Below, piece after piece: positions 46,387-57,600 of a stretch of DNA of 64,000 bases; position 1 is the first letter of the stretch; each line of letters starts with the position of its first letter. Made by a program: the position numbers and the translations under genes. The DNA comes from Omphalotus guepiniiformis (Eukaryota > Basidiomycota > Agaricomycetes > Agaricales > Omphalotaceae). The notes beneath the pieces were generated by a model, which was not told the DNA's origin, did no database searches, and worked only from the letters and a program-made list of their open reading frames with translations. The stretch lies in assembly GCA_028554645.1 (NCBI GenBank), contig JAQOOI010000060.1, forward strand, positions 1-64,000. Direction: 5' to 3'.

Positions 46387-48416
46387 TAAATGTAAAATAG
46401 AGATAAAGATAATAATTGTGTAATATTTAAAATTAAAGAAGGTTTAAAAATAAATAATAATATAGATAATGTTAAAGTAGATATTAAAAAACTATGGATA
46501 TTACTTAATTTTTCTAATGAATTATTTTCTCTCGCTGCTGCTTTAGCAAGAGCACTAGAGACTGCGACTCTTGCTTTAGCTCCCGTGCTTATAAAAAATG
46601 TTTTGATTATTTTTAAGTAATATGAAGCACTTATTACACTTACAAATATAGCTATAAAAGATATAAAATTATATCCGTTTTGAACTGCGGAATATAAAAC
46701 AAATTGTTTTGAAAAAAAACCTATTAATGGAGGTATACCCGCCATAGAGAATAAACATATAGTAAAACTTAAAATTATTAAAGGATTTAAATAAAATTGA
46801 CCTTTAAATTCAGATATATATCTTATATCTTTAATAGATGTATTTTGATCTTTATTAATAGATTGATTTATCATATAACTTAAACCTATAATTATTAAAA
46901 ATATATTTAAATTAGTAATAATGTATTGTATTATATAAAAGATAAATGAATCTATAGACTGTTCAGTATTTATACCTAAAGCTAATAAAATAAATCCTAT
47001 ATGAGATATCGTACTATAAGCTAATAATCTTTTAATTCTATTTTGAGCTAAACCTACAACACTACCAATTATTAAAGATAATAATGAAGTAATAAGTAAT
47101 AAATTTTTAGTAATAGTATCAATATTAAAATTAAATAAATTTAAATTTCCAAATAAACTTAATTGATCTATAAGATCTATATGTATATGTAATTCTAATA
47201 ATAATATTAAAATTGATATTTTTGGTATTATAGTTAATCAGATAGTTACTATTGTTGGACTATCATCATATACATCAGGCGACCAATTGTGAAAAGGTGC
47301 TGCTGAAATTTTAAATAAAAATCCTACAAAAATAAAAATAATACCTAAAAAAATTGATCCATTATACTCTCTTGCTAAAGCAGCCGTCACAAAGTGAGAG
47401 AGCTCACTCACAAAGTGAAAGGGAGCGACCGTGCTTGAAATAAAAGAATAAAAAATTTGTACTAAATTATCATTAATTTCTAAAGAAAATACAGATAATA
47501 AACTATAAATTGATTCAAAATTAGTAATTCCTGTATAAGCATAAATTAAACCTGCTCCAAATAAAATTAAACAAGAAGAAAGTCCTCCTAATAAAAAATA
47601 TTTTAAACCTGCATTTGTTGATAATTCTGAATCTTTATATAATGTAGATAAAACATATAAAGAAAAAGATTGTAGCTCTATACTTAAATACATTGATATT
47701 AAATCTGAACAAGATATTAATAATGATGCACCTAATGTACAAAATAAAACTAATATAGAATAATTTATAGAAAAACTTATATAATTATTATTATTTAGTA
47801 TAGAATAATTTATAGTTTTACTAATATTTAAATTTTTATTAGATCTTTCTATTAGTAAACCGTGTACTAATGAATATAAGGAAGAAATATTTTTCTTGCT
47901 GTAGCTGCTAGCATCTGAGGCTGTTGTTTTTAAAGAAACATTATTTGCTAAATTATAGGTAATATTGTTAACCCCAACCCAATTTGCGCCCATATCTCCA
48001 CTTGCTTTTCCTTCCGTCCCATTACCGTAGGTGGAGGAAAGGGAAAAGGGGCTGCTAAAGCTGTCGCTGCTCGCGCGGCGAGAGAAGGATGCGATAGAGT
48101 GAGAATCTATATTATTGTTATATTTTGTATTTATAACTTCTATTATAAATTCTTTTTGTATTGGTCATGATATTAATATTGTAGAACCTATAAATAATAA
48201 AAATATTTCTATTACTTGACTTATCAAATTAATGTGGAATAATCCATTATATATTCCTATCCCTGTTACTATATCTATATTTAATAATATATTGAAACTT
48301 AGTAATGCAGAAAATAGTAGAATTATAGCAGATATTCTATAATAAAAATCTTTTAGTAATAAATCCTTAAGTAAGGCTTTACTAAGTAATAATATAATTA
48401 AAGTTAAAAAAATCAT
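46386..48416 (-). CDS. nad2: NADH dehydrogenase subunit 2 with in-frame GC insertions
   Basis: A single frame of 676 codons once UGA is read as tryptophan at 48162-48164 and in TIVTI-W-LTIIPKI near 47235. Membrane proton-pumping subunit of complex I. Recognisable parts: [18 protein letters not shown] near the N-terminus, [52 protein letters not shown] and [14 protein letters not shown]. Three GC-rich stretches are inserted without breaking the frame (48001-48103, 47367-47438, 46530-46590) and add Ala/Arg/Ser-rich peptides in variable regions. The stop overlaps the nad3 start. Partial copies of its ends lie at 49073-49163 and 63682-63930. Confidence 0.96.
46530..46590 (-). repeat. GC element inside nad2 (C-terminal side)
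   Basis: Contains the hairpin CTCTCGCTGCTGCTTTAGCA followed by a second CTTGCTTTAGC unit. Translated in frame it gives ALAKAAAR, unlike the surrounding A+T-rich codons. It sits in the loop after the KIIKTFFIS helix. Confidence 0.85.
47367..47438 (-). repeat. GC element inside nad2 (central)
   Basis: Contains CTCTTGCTAAAGCAG and two CTCACAAAGTGA-type units. Translated in frame as [17 protein letters not shown] between conserved nad2 segments. Confidence 0.8.
48001..48103 (-). repeat. GC element inside nad2 (N-terminal side)
   Basis: GC-rich stretch with CTGCTAAAGCTGTCGCTGCT and a CTCGCGCGGCGAGAG hairpin. Translated in frame as a Ser/Arg-rich peptide after the first membrane segments. Confidence 0.8.
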
Positions 48417-49072
48417 TCTTTTAATTTATTTATTATATTTAGTATCTTTCTTGCTTAAGCTATTCACAGGCAATCGCTCACTTATCTTTTTTTCGCATTT
48501 ACAATTCTAGTTCAATTTTAACCTTCCTCCTACACTACCTTGTTAATTTTCCCTGCTCCTCCCCTCCGCTCTCGCTGCTGATTTAGCCAGAGCAGCGAAC
48601 GGGTTGCGGAGCAAGGGGGGGGGGAGGGATAATTAGTTGCTAAGGCAAAAAAGTGGGTGGGTATTGCGAAAGTGTATTTTGTAAGTTAAAAAATAGTGGG
48701 TCGCCTGCTTTAGCTGTCGCTGCTCTTGCTAAAGCAGCAGCGAGAGATGGTAAATAAAAGCAAGTATAACTTTAGCTCAGCCTAGCTTACATTTTAACAC
48801 CCTCCCGCTAATGAGATAAGTGAAAGGGCGCTATGCAACTAGTGAATGTGAGCAAGGAGGTAAAAAAATAAATTTTATAAAAAATCATTTATTAAAAATA
48901 AAAATACTCGCCATCCCCCCCCCCCCGCTTTGCGCTCGCTCCCTCCCCGCTAAAGCAGGCAGCAGCGCGTCCAAAAGGGGGGAAAGCGACGGGCTGCTTT
49001 AGCAGGGAGCAACTAAATTTAATATTTTATTTAAATTTAGTAAAGCAAAAAAATAGCAGTCGCAGGGCTACT
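48417..49072. repeat. Spacer upstream of nad2 with GC elements
   Basis: GC elements at 48545-48640, 48700-48750 and 48915-49010. Promoter sequences for nad2 should be here, but none could be recognised. Confidence 0.4.
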
Positions 49073-49163
49073 GTAGCAGATATTATATAAAATCTTTTAT
49101 TTAATAATCTTTAAGTAAGGCTTTACTAAGTAATAATATAATCAAAGTTAAGAAAATCATTGT
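49073..49163 (-). pseudogene. Copy of the first ~30 codons of nad2
   Basis: About 90 bp matching the start of nad2 and its first codons (48325-48417), with shared TAAGTAAGGCTTTACTAAGT and a preserved ATG context, diverged by indels. It stops abruptly next to a tRNA-like gene. Confidence 0.85.
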
Positions 49164-49201
49164 CATTCATTTATAAAAAATAATTAAAAGAGAGTAAAAT
49201 A

Positions 49202-49282
49202 TTGATTATAGTTAAAAGAAATAACACTTTCTTAGCCTCGCTACGCGAAGGAGGAGTCATCAGTTTAAATCTGATTAATCAA
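49202..49282 (+). tRNA. tRNA-like gene with a 15-nt anticodon loop
   Basis: Acceptor TTGATTA/TAATCAA is a perfect 7-bp stem. D-stem GTTA/TAAC and T-stem ATCAG/CTGAT with loop TTTAAAT are perfect. The anticodon stem CTTTC/GAAGG pairs over 5 bp with one G-T, but its loop is 15 nt (49232-49246), made of CGCTACGC sequence like the GC elements scattered in the window. The expected loop is 7 nt. The amino acid cannot be assigned. It could be a tRNA pseudogene, a tRNA with a tiny intron, or a working gene that tolerates the insertion. Confidence 0.65.
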
Positions 49283-49924
49283 ATATTTTTCTAATAATAG
49301 TAACTAACATCATTTTAGTATTATTTAGTTAGAAGAATAACTATTATAAACCTTATAACTTATTGATTTATAAATTTAAAAAATCTCTAGTTTGCGGTTT
49401 TTTATTGCAAAATAATAAATAATTTGTGCCGTATATACTCTATTTTTTATAATAATAATAAATACAAAATACAAAACAAAAAAAATATAGTGCTAACTTA
49501 AACTATTGCTCTCGCTCACCCTTGCTTTAGCAACCCCTGCTTTAGCTGCTCTGCAACCCGCCCCTAGCTTTAGCTTTAGCAGGTCACGTTCCCCTACTTT
49601 AGCTGCTAAAGCAGGGAGCGCTTTTTTTTAAATAAATGCCTCGCTGCGCGCTTGCAATTCATACTACACTCTTGCTTTTCATATCCAAAGCTTATGCCTT
49701 TTATTTGGCTTACCGCAGTAACTTGCTTTAAACCACTCACTAGGCTTTTAATTTTAAATATAAGTAATAGTTAGAAAATAAAATAAAGCCAAAAGATAAA
49801 AATTAAATCTAGTGATGTTACTATAATGCTATAAAAAAAGTTAAAATTATAAGAGTTCTTCCCTCGCTCACTCTTGCTTAAGCAACCGCTCACTTTCGCA
49901 TTATTGCCTTAGCCTAGCATCGTT

Positions 49925-50050
49925 CTCACTCGTTTATTCGCGTCCTCCCCTTGCTTTAGCAACCCATTCGCTGCTAAAGCAGCGAGGGGTGCTAAAGCAG
50001 GGGTGCTAAAGCAGGAGGCGAGGGTGTCTCGCACAGCTGCTAAAGCAGAG
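49925..50050. repeat. ~125-bp composite GC repeat, copy 1
   Basis: Starts CTCACTCGTTTATTCGCGTC and includes CTTGCTTTAGCAA, GCTAAAGCAGCGAGG, two GGTGCTAAAGCAGG units and GCAGCTGCTAAAGCAGAG. Nearly identical to 50539-50664. Confidence 0.95.
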
Positions 50051-50538
50051 CGGCCAAAAGGTAAGAGTGATGTAGCCTTAGCAAGAAAGGTGAGCGCTCA
50101 AAAAAAAAAAGAAGTACTTAATATTTATATATTTGTAAGAAATGATTAATCATTCTGCCTTTTATATTAATTTAAATAATAAGGTCAAATTTTCTAGGTT
50201 AAACCTGCTATCCTAAATTTATAAAATTTTTATATTAAATTTAGTTTTTAATCTCTGCTTGCTGTTACTAATTTATAATTACAGTTATTAATTAAAAACT
50301 ATGTAAAATTTTTTTGCTTCCTTCGCAAAGCGAGGAGCCTTGTTTTTTTTTCCAGCCCAAATTAATTTGTAAAGCAACTCTCTTAACTTAATGTGAATGG
50401 TATTTTTTATATAAGTGATTTATTGCAATTTATTAAAGCACTCTAACTCCCTTAAATTGGCAAGCGCGGAGCGAGAGTGAGTTTCCTAAACAAAAACAGT
50501 AGATGTTGTTATAATCAACAACTAATAGAATACCAAAT

Positions 50539-50664
50539 CTCACTCGTTTATTCGCGTCCTCCCCTTGCTTTAGCAACCCAATCGCAGCTAAAGCAGCGAG
50601 GGGTGCTAAAGCAGGGGTGCTAAAGCAGGAGGCGAGGGTGTCTCGCGCAGCTGCTAAAGCAGAG
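50539..50664. repeat. ~125-bp composite GC repeat, copy 2
   Basis: Same orientation and near-identical to 49925-50050, with only a few base differences. Such identity inside diverging spacer suggests recent copying. Confidence 0.95.
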
Positions 50665-51011
50665 TAGCACAGCGCGCAAAGCGAGAACGGCTGCTTAAGC
50701 TTAATAAAGAAGCAATAAATCTAAAAATACTTTTCACTAATTTAAAATAAATAAATAAAACCTTCACTAGCTAAAGCAACGCTCACTTTATGTTTATAAT
50801 TGGTGATTGTAAAAAAAAAGCTAACTATAAATTAAAAATAGGCTCCTAATAAAAGGCAAAAGTCACTAAAAAAAAATTTAAAAATTAAATTTCTTTCCCC
50901 TCCCCTTGCTTTAGCAGGGGAGGGAAAAGTATTTTTTTTTTTTTCTCTTTTGCTCCCTGCTGCTTTAGCAGCTAAAGCAGGCACCCTCGCTTTGCTCCCC
51001 ATTCCCCTTAT

Positions 51012-51066
51012 GATCGCAAAGCGATCGCAAAGCGATCGCAAAGCGATCGCAAAGCGATCGCAAAGC
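51012..51066. repeat. Five tandem copies of GATCGCAAAGC
   Basis: Five perfect 11-bp units preceded by ATTCCCCTTAT. A related array with the same preceding sequence is found at 57067-57110 inside the plasmid polymerase gene. Confidence 0.95.
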
Positions 51067-51466
51067 GATCGATGAGAGATCGAAAAGCGAGGGTGGGGTG
51101 CTAAAGCAGGGTCGCTTGCCTAAGCCAGCGAGGGAGCGAGGGAGCAAGAGATAGTAAAAGTGTAAGCAAGCATGTAAGAGATATGTAAAATAATAGTTAT
51201 AATAATAACTTATAGCCTTTGGCCTTAATATTAAACTTTTTACAACTTTTTATTATATATTATCTTATTTTATTTAAAAATTTAATGTATTTATAAAGCT
51301 GTGCTTACATTTTATTTGCTTTATCTTAATAAAATTTAATGGAGTCAATTATTAAATAAAAATTAAAATTAGTTAAAATATTTTAAAAGTTAAAATTAAT
51401 AGAAATATTAAAAAAAGTTAAACGTAGGCATATAAAATTTTTATTTTTTTTTTATTTTTATAAACA

Positions 51467-52090
51467 ATGACAACTATTTTAATAAATATATTAGCTTTTG
51501 CTACATTATTATCAGGTGTTTTTTCAATTACTTCTAAAAATCCAGTTATTTCAGTAATTTTTTTAATTGCTACTTTTGTACTATCTGCAGGTTATCTAAT
51601 TTTAATTGGAATTAATTTTGTAGGAATTTCTTATATAATTGTATACGTAGGTGCTATAGCCGTACTATTTTTATTTGTTATTATGATGATCAATATCAAA
51701 CTTACAGATATTTTAGAAACTGGTAGTCAGTATACTAAAACTTTACCTTTAGCATTAGCTGTAGGTTCATTATTTATATTTATAATTTTTTCTATAATCA
51801 AATTTAATTTTAATAATGTACCGGTTTTATCTATGTTTTTAGATAAAATTACTTATTTAAATGAAATGTTTTCAGAATCATATATTATTAAAATGAATTT
51901 AATTAATTCAATTGTAAATAACATTTTTTATTCTTCATCTTCAGATTCTTTAATTACAATTTTTCAACAAATTGAAGTATTAGGTCATAGTTTATATACT
52001 TACGGAGCTGTATTATTAATAACTTTAAGTATTATATTATTATTAGCAATGTTTGCAACTATTATAATTTCAATTTCTAATAAAGATTAA
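51467..52090 (+). CDS. nad6: NADH dehydrogenase subunit 6
   Basis: Intact 207-residue complex I membrane subunit, of normal fungal length. The conserved N-terminal half contains SKNPVISVIFLIATFV and NFVGISYIIVYVGAIAVLFL, the signature of ND6. The last third carries GHSLYTYGAVLLITLSIILL. Five predicted membrane helices. Unlike most genes here it is on the plus strand, ~800 bp before atp6 in the same direction. No GC element inside. Confidence 0.97.
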   Translation: MTTILINILAFATLLSGVFSITSKNPVISVIFLIATFVLSAGYLILIGINFVGISYIIVYVGAIAVLFLFVIMMINIKLTDILETGSQYTKTLPLALAVGSLFIFIIFSIIKFNFNNVPVLSMFLDKITYLNEMFSESYIIKMNLINSIVNNIFYSSSSDSLITIFQQIEVLGHSLYTYGAVLLITLSIILLLAMFATIIISISNKD

Positions 52091-52898
52091 TAATTAATAT
52101 TAAAAACATTTTTTATTATTTTTATTAAATTTTTATTTTTAAATATAAATCACTGCTAATTAATTAACTTTATTTTTTTTTTTTTCTCACTTTAACTTAA
52201 ACTCGCTGTTGTTTACTTAAACTTTAACTTTCACCTACTATTGTTATTGCTTAACACTTGCTAATGCAACACACACCTTAAGTTATAGTGGGGCAGCATA
52301 AGCTGGGCGAGAACGGTGGTAGTAGTTAAATCGAGGCTGGTGTTGGTTAAGCATAATAGTTGCTTAGGAATATTTAAAAAAAACGACTAAGCCAAGGTCC
52401 AAATGCTAAGGCAAGTATTGCCTTAAAAAAATGAGTATACCCACTTACTCGTTAAAGCGACTATATATTAAGTTTTGGTTAAATAGAGTTGCTTGCTTTT
52501 ACTCATTCTCGCTCCTGCTTTAGCTGCTCCCTATCACATTCACCCACCCCCGCCCCCTCCTCTCCAGCTCCCCCCCCTGCTAAAGCAGGGTCGCTACCCT
52601 TGCTCCGCAACCCTTTCGCTCCCACCCCTCTTGCTTATGCAATCTGCTACCCTCGCTTCAGCTAAAGCAGGAAAGGGAGAGGGGGGGTGCTAAAGCAGGG
52701 GACGGCGACATATACATATTCGCATTAGTCGCATTAGCGATAGTATAAGCAACTAAGCAAGAGTGAGTTGCCTAAACAAGAGAGTGAGCAAGCGATAGAA
52801 AAAATAAAAAATTTTAAATTAAAAATGAAATATTAAAAGTAATAATAAATTAAAAAGTTATCTTAAAATAATAGATATTATAAATTATAATTATATAA
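52091..52898. repeat. Spacer between nad6 and atp6
   Basis: GC elements at 52515-52710, with CTGCTAAAGCAG words and C-rich tracts. The open frame at 52493-52693 is made of GC element sequence and is not a gene. Confidence 0.5.
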
Positions 52899-53666
52899 AT
52901 GTCTCAAGAATTTATTTTTTCCCCTTTAGCTCAATTTGAAGTATTAAGTTTAATTGGATTTAATGCCCCAATATTAAATTATTTTAATTTAAGTTTAACA
53001 AACTTAGGTTTTTATACAATTTTAGTGTTGTGTACTATTATAGGATTACATGCATATGGAGATAATGAAGTAAAATTAATACCAAATAAATGGTCTATAG
53101 CCTTCGAATCCTCATTTCAAAGTTTAGGAACAATGGTTAAAGATCAAATAGGATCATTAAATGAAATATATTTACCATTTATTTATTCTATATTTTTTTT
53201 TGTATTAGTTGGTAATTTAATATCTAATGTACCTTATTCATTTGCTGTAAATGCAAGTGCAGTTGTAACATTAGGTTTATCTGTAACTATTTTTATGGGT
53301 GTTACAATTTTATCTTTATCTAAACACAAATTAAAATTTTTTTCTTATTTTATACCTTCAGGAACACCTTTAGCTCTTGTACCTTTAATTGTTTTAATTG
53401 AAATAGTTAGTTATTTTGCTAGAGCCGTATCTCTAGGAGTTCGATTATTTGCCAACCTTACAGCTGGACATACTTTATTAAAAATTTTATCTACATTTTT
53501 ATATAAATTATTTTCAAGTAGTGTAATAGTTGCTGTATTAACTTTAATTCCTTTTGCTATATTCCTTGGTTTAATTGGTTTAGAAATTGCAGTTTCGTTA
53601 ATTCAAGCTTTTGTTTTAACATTATTAACATGTTCATATCTTAAAGATGCAATAGATTTACACTAA
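52899..53666 (+). CDS. atp6: ATP synthase subunit a (subunit 6)
   Basis: Intact 255-residue membrane subunit of F0 that forms the proton channel with the subunit 9 ring. Conserved segments are LPFIYSIFFFVLVGNLISNV and the helix ARAVSLGVRLFANLTAGHTL, which contains the essential arginine (SLGVRL) and is diagnostic for subunit a. C-terminal LIQAFVLTLLTCSYL is also typical. The ATG at 52899 gives the short N-terminal leader usual in fungi. No GC element inside. Confidence 0.98.
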   Translation: MSQEFIFSPLAQFEVLSLIGFNAPILNYFNLSLTNLGFYTILVLCTIIGLHAYGDNEVKLIPNKWSIAFESSFQSLGTMVKDQIGSLNEIYLPFIYSIFFFVLVGNLISNVPYSFAVNASAVVTLGLSVTIFMGVTILSLSKHKLKFFSYFIPSGTPLALVPLIVLIEIVSYFARAVSLGVRLFANLTAGHTLLKILSTFLYKLFSSSVIVAVLTLIPFAIFLGLIGLEIAVSLIQAFVLTLLTCSYLKDAIDLH

Positions 53667-54320
53667 TTATAATTTTAATCAATAATATATTTTACCCCCC
53701 CCCGCTCCGCGGCTCACATTAGTGATAGCAACCCACACAGTCGCTTGCCTTAGCAAGCGAGAGATTTATATAGGTAAATAATAATTTACAAGTTTGCTTA
53801 ATGAATTAATAGTTTTATTTATTTAGATTTTTTATCTTTTATAGAGTTTATTCTCTGTTTATTATCTGATTTATATATTTTGATATTATTTTATTGTATT
53901 ATTAATGACTTTAGTTATCGCTATCGCCGACCTACCCCATAAGGGGAAAGGAGTAGCGCAGCTGCTAAAGCAGAGAGGGGCTGCTAAAGCTGGTAGTATA
54001 TAGGAAATTTTTTTGTGTCTATTTTGTTGATGTCTGGAACAATTCACTTATTTTTTGAATATTTTTTAAATTAATTTTTACATTTTTTTCTTGAATTTTG
54101 GATTTTTTTTTTTAAAACAGAGAATTTTTTTTTTTTGAGTTAATTAAACAGAATCTTTTTATCTTAATTTTTACATAAAAATATAGTCATTGATTCATAT
54201 TTTCTATTTTAAGTATATAAATTTAAAAATTATTTATGGATGATAGTCAAAAAGGATGATAACTTTATCATTATTCTTTAAAAGAAGAAATTATTAATAA
54301 TTGCTAATTTTTATATTTTT
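53667..54320. other. Spacer between atp6 and the plasmid relic
   Basis: A+T-rich with short GC elements at 53695-53765 and 53930-53995. No gene recognised. Confidence 0.45.
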
Positions 54321-54481
54321 AGGTAACATGAGATTACCTTCGCGTGGTGTTACTGTTTAAACTAAAATATCAATAATAAACCTGTTCTCTAAAATACTTC
54401 CTATTTAATTTTATTTCTGCTAATATATAATAAAAATTAATAAATAATCTAATATTAATAATACTTTTTTTTTTTTTAATA

Positions 54482-55291
54482 ATGAACAAAAACACAATAA
54501 CAAGAATTTTTCAAGGTCTAACCTTAGCATCCTTTTCAATGGCTACCTTCAATACGATTAATGGTTTAAAAAATACAAAAAATACTGGTGCTACTAATTA
54601 AGCTTTAAATACTAATACTAATGTTTTGAATGAGTTAAAAAATTCATTCAAAGATCTTTCTAATCAACAAAATCAATCACAACAAAGAATTGAAGAGAAA
54701 TTAGATTTATTACATAAAAATAATAATCAAGAACATTTAGAATCAATAGAAAAACTAAGTAATGGTTTAAAAGAAAAGGTTGAAGTTTATCAAGAACTTT
54801 CAAATCGTTTTAATAAGCCAGGACATTTAGATAATTTAACTCTCCCCTCGCTTCAGCTAAAGCAGGACAGGGGAAATAAAGTTTTTTCTGGATTAGGAAA
54901 AGTTAAAAAAACTTATAATTATAAAGATTTAATTAAATGAAGTAACAAACATGAAAGTGTGGATCATTCTTCAATTAAAAATGAAGATTCTTATTATAAA
55001 GAAGCTTCAGTACAAACATTTGATAATAGTTCAACAGTTGATGGTAAAGTTTTAGATAATTCTAATTTAAAACCTATAAAAACTGATAATCTTATATTAA
55101 AATATGGATGTGGAACTGAAGAAGCATCATTTAATTCTCCAACATCATCTCCCCTTCCCCTCCCTCGCTTTGCGATCAAAGGGGTAGGGGAGGGGGAAGG
55201 TTCAATTACACCTAAAGCTAATAAGGTTATTGAAGTTAATTCAAATGATAGCCCAATGTCGCCTACAAGTATGTGAGAAAATTTTGATTAA
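54482..55291 (+). pseudogene. Plasmid-type ORF F: 269-residue acidic protein with one internal UAA
   Basis: One frame from ATG 54482 to TAA 55289-55291 (270 codons). It is open except for a single UAA at codon 40 and two UGA codons readable as tryptophan. The N-terminus is basic with a short hydrophobic stretch (FQGLTLASFSMATF). The middle is a predicted coiled coil (QSQQRIEEKLDLLHKNN). The C-terminal half is Ser/Asn/Asp-rich. Two GC elements are in frame (54840-54872 and 55146-55200). Family function unknown; the same build (membrane anchor plus coiled coil) is seen in other plasmid-type ORFs here. Confidence 0.55.
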
Positions 55292-55481
55292 TTTTAATCA
55301 AGTTTATTATTTCTTACAAACAACTTTTAATACAAATTTTACTCCTTAATATTACCCCTTATCAATTAAATATATAAACATTAAGTCTAATTAAATATTT
55401 TTACTTTTTATGGACTAATAACCTATAAACAAACTAAATTATTTTAATATTAATTAAACCACAATTTAACAATTATAACTA

Positions 55482-57600
55482 TTAACAAAAAATCACTACT
55501 ATATATATATCCCGGGGGGGGGGGGGAGGAAGGGGTAGAGTAGAAACACTAGTAATATTTAAGTTTTCTAATTCATACATTTCTTGACTAAATTTATCAA
55601 TAATTTGATATAATGCTACAATATCATTTTTCATATACTTTAATAGTTCATCTTTCAAAATCCAAATTTTATCTTTAAATTCAACTTCAATTTTTTTATA
55701 CTCTAAATCAGAAATATTACCATCCCCCGCCCCATTCGCAAAGCGAGGGGGAGGGGAAAATGATTTATCAGGAATTTTACCTTCATAATTAATATTATCT
55801 GTTCTCATGAATGTATAAGGGAAATATAGCTTTTTCGTCGTTATATCATTCGCTTTAATAAGATTTCTAATACTTAATGGTTGTATTTTATAACTATCTT
55901 TAATTACAATATTCTTAGCTTTATTCTTATTATCTTTATCTTTAGTATATAATGACACTTTAATTGATAAAGGTTTACCATCTTTAAATTGTACCTTAGT
56001 TTTTGTGTAATTTTCAAATAATATTTTTAATATAAATACAGCATCAAACCCTCCTAAATTATGTGCATACCAAGTATAATTATTATGCTCTCGCTCCTTG
56101 CTAAAGCAGAGGTGCGATAACATATTATCAAAACAATTTTTAAACATACTCTATCTTGCTTATGCAATCCGCGCTTGATTTATAATTAGTAATAATATAA
56201 TCTTTATATTCATTTTCAATTTTTCAACCACTTGCCCGCCCGCCCGCCTTGCTAAGGCGGGCGAGCGAGATACAGGTATAAATTTATTGTTTATATCTAA
56301 TGCAGTTTCAATATCAAATGTTCCAAATTTAGTATCTCTGCTTTAGCAGCTGCGCGACTAAATCAATTTTTAAAGGTTCAACTAGTTTACTATTTATTTT
56401 ACTATCAATATAAATAATTTTATTATTTTCGTATTTAATAGTAGTATTATTAATTGTTCTTAGAAATGCATTATCACCTATAGTTTTATCAGTAAATCTA
56501 AAATATTTTCGATCTTTTTTATATACTATACCTTCAATGCCTTTACATTTTTTAATACTCGTGTTATGAATTAATATTTTACTATTTTTATATTGATACA
56601 AGGAACCAATAATACCAGAACTCTCAGTGTTTTTTTTCAATACATAAGCCGCCCCAGCTTTAGCTGCTAAAGCAGGGGAGGAAAATTTTCTAAATCTTTT
56701 ATTATATTACTATAAGGTAAACTGTTAAATAATGCTTTAATTTTTGTATTATTTAATTTAAGTAATTCTTTTTTATTAATAGATTTATTTTTTTTTGCTT
56801 CGCATTCTATTTTAGATAATAATAATTTATTAGCTAAGTTTTTAACTTTAAAGTTAAAAGATACAGGTCTTAATAAGAAGACTATTAACCTCATACCTGA
56901 TTCTAAATCATTATTATTTTCAGCAACCTCTATTTCACCACTATTAAGTAAAACACTATTAACAAATATATTACCCTCTATTCTAGTAATAACTGCATTA
57001 ATGTCTGTTTCACTAATTATTAAGAAATGTTTACCTCCCCTTGCTTTAGCAACCCATTCCCCTTATGTACGCAAAGCGATCGCAAAGCGATCGCAAAGCG
57101 ATCACAAAGCGAGGGAGGGGTGCTAAAGCAGGGGTGCTAAAGCAGTGAGATATTCTTCATTTAAAATATCCCGTCCGATAACAGCTATATCATATGTTTA
57201 ACCTGCTATTAATTCCTCGTTAATAATTTGTCTTATTCTAGAATGTCAATCACAAATATCTTCAAATTTTCTGTATTCAGAAGGACTCGGATATAATTTA
57301 GCAGCACCAAATTGAAATTTTGATTCTTCTTTACCTTTAAGTAAGCCTTGATAAGGATTAATTTTAATTATTCCCGATTTATATTTAACAATAACTTTTA
57401 AACTCATAATAGGAATATCCCGCCTGCTTTAGCAGCTGCCATATCAGTTGAATAAAACATATTATTATTTAAAATAAAACAATTTCTATTACCTTTATTT
57501 TTTGTTAAAGGAGTTAATAAATTACTACCTATTTCTATATTATTTCTGCAGTACACCATTAAATTATTTTTACTATTTATTTTTGTTACTATAAAATTGT
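55482..57600 (-). pseudogene. dpo: Family B DNA polymerase of a linear plasmid, polymerase domain lost
   Basis: Protein-primed type B polymerase fragment. In order on the minus strand: a variable N-terminal region with KLYPSPSEYRKFED near 57290, Exo I motif GTFDIET near 56310-56330, Exo II motif YAHNLGGFDAVFILK near 56030-56075, and Exo III motif YMKNDIVALYQII near 55595-55640. These carry the acidic residues of the 3'-5' exonuclease. After Exo III the frame enters a C/G run (55511-55535) and ends; no polymerase motif (SLYPS, YGDTDS) follows. GC elements interrupt or extend it at 57037-57145, 56640-56675, 56228-56275, 56090-56115 and 55720-55755, some in frame. Not functional as a polymerase. 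Confidence 0.8.
57067..57110. repeat. Four tandem 11-bp GATCGCAAAGC-type units
   Basis: Units GTACGCAAAGC, GATCGCAAAGC twice and GATCACAAAGC, preceded by CCATTCCCCTTAT as at 51012-51066. Located inside the plasmid polymerase pseudogene. Confidence 0.9.

Larger units (their letters stand above)
49283..51466. repeat. Spacer with composite GC repeats
   Basis: No gene recognised before nad6. Contains the ~125-bp duplicated composite element (49925-50050 and 50539-50664), GC elements at 49500-49620 and 50890-50985, and the 11-bp array at 51012-51066. The nad6 promoter probably lies between 51180 and 51460. Confidence 0.5.

Noticed and set aside
52493..52693. 66-codon plus-strand frame before atp6
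   Set aside because: Composed almost wholly of GC element sequence (proline/leucine/alanine repeats); no independent evidence of a gene.
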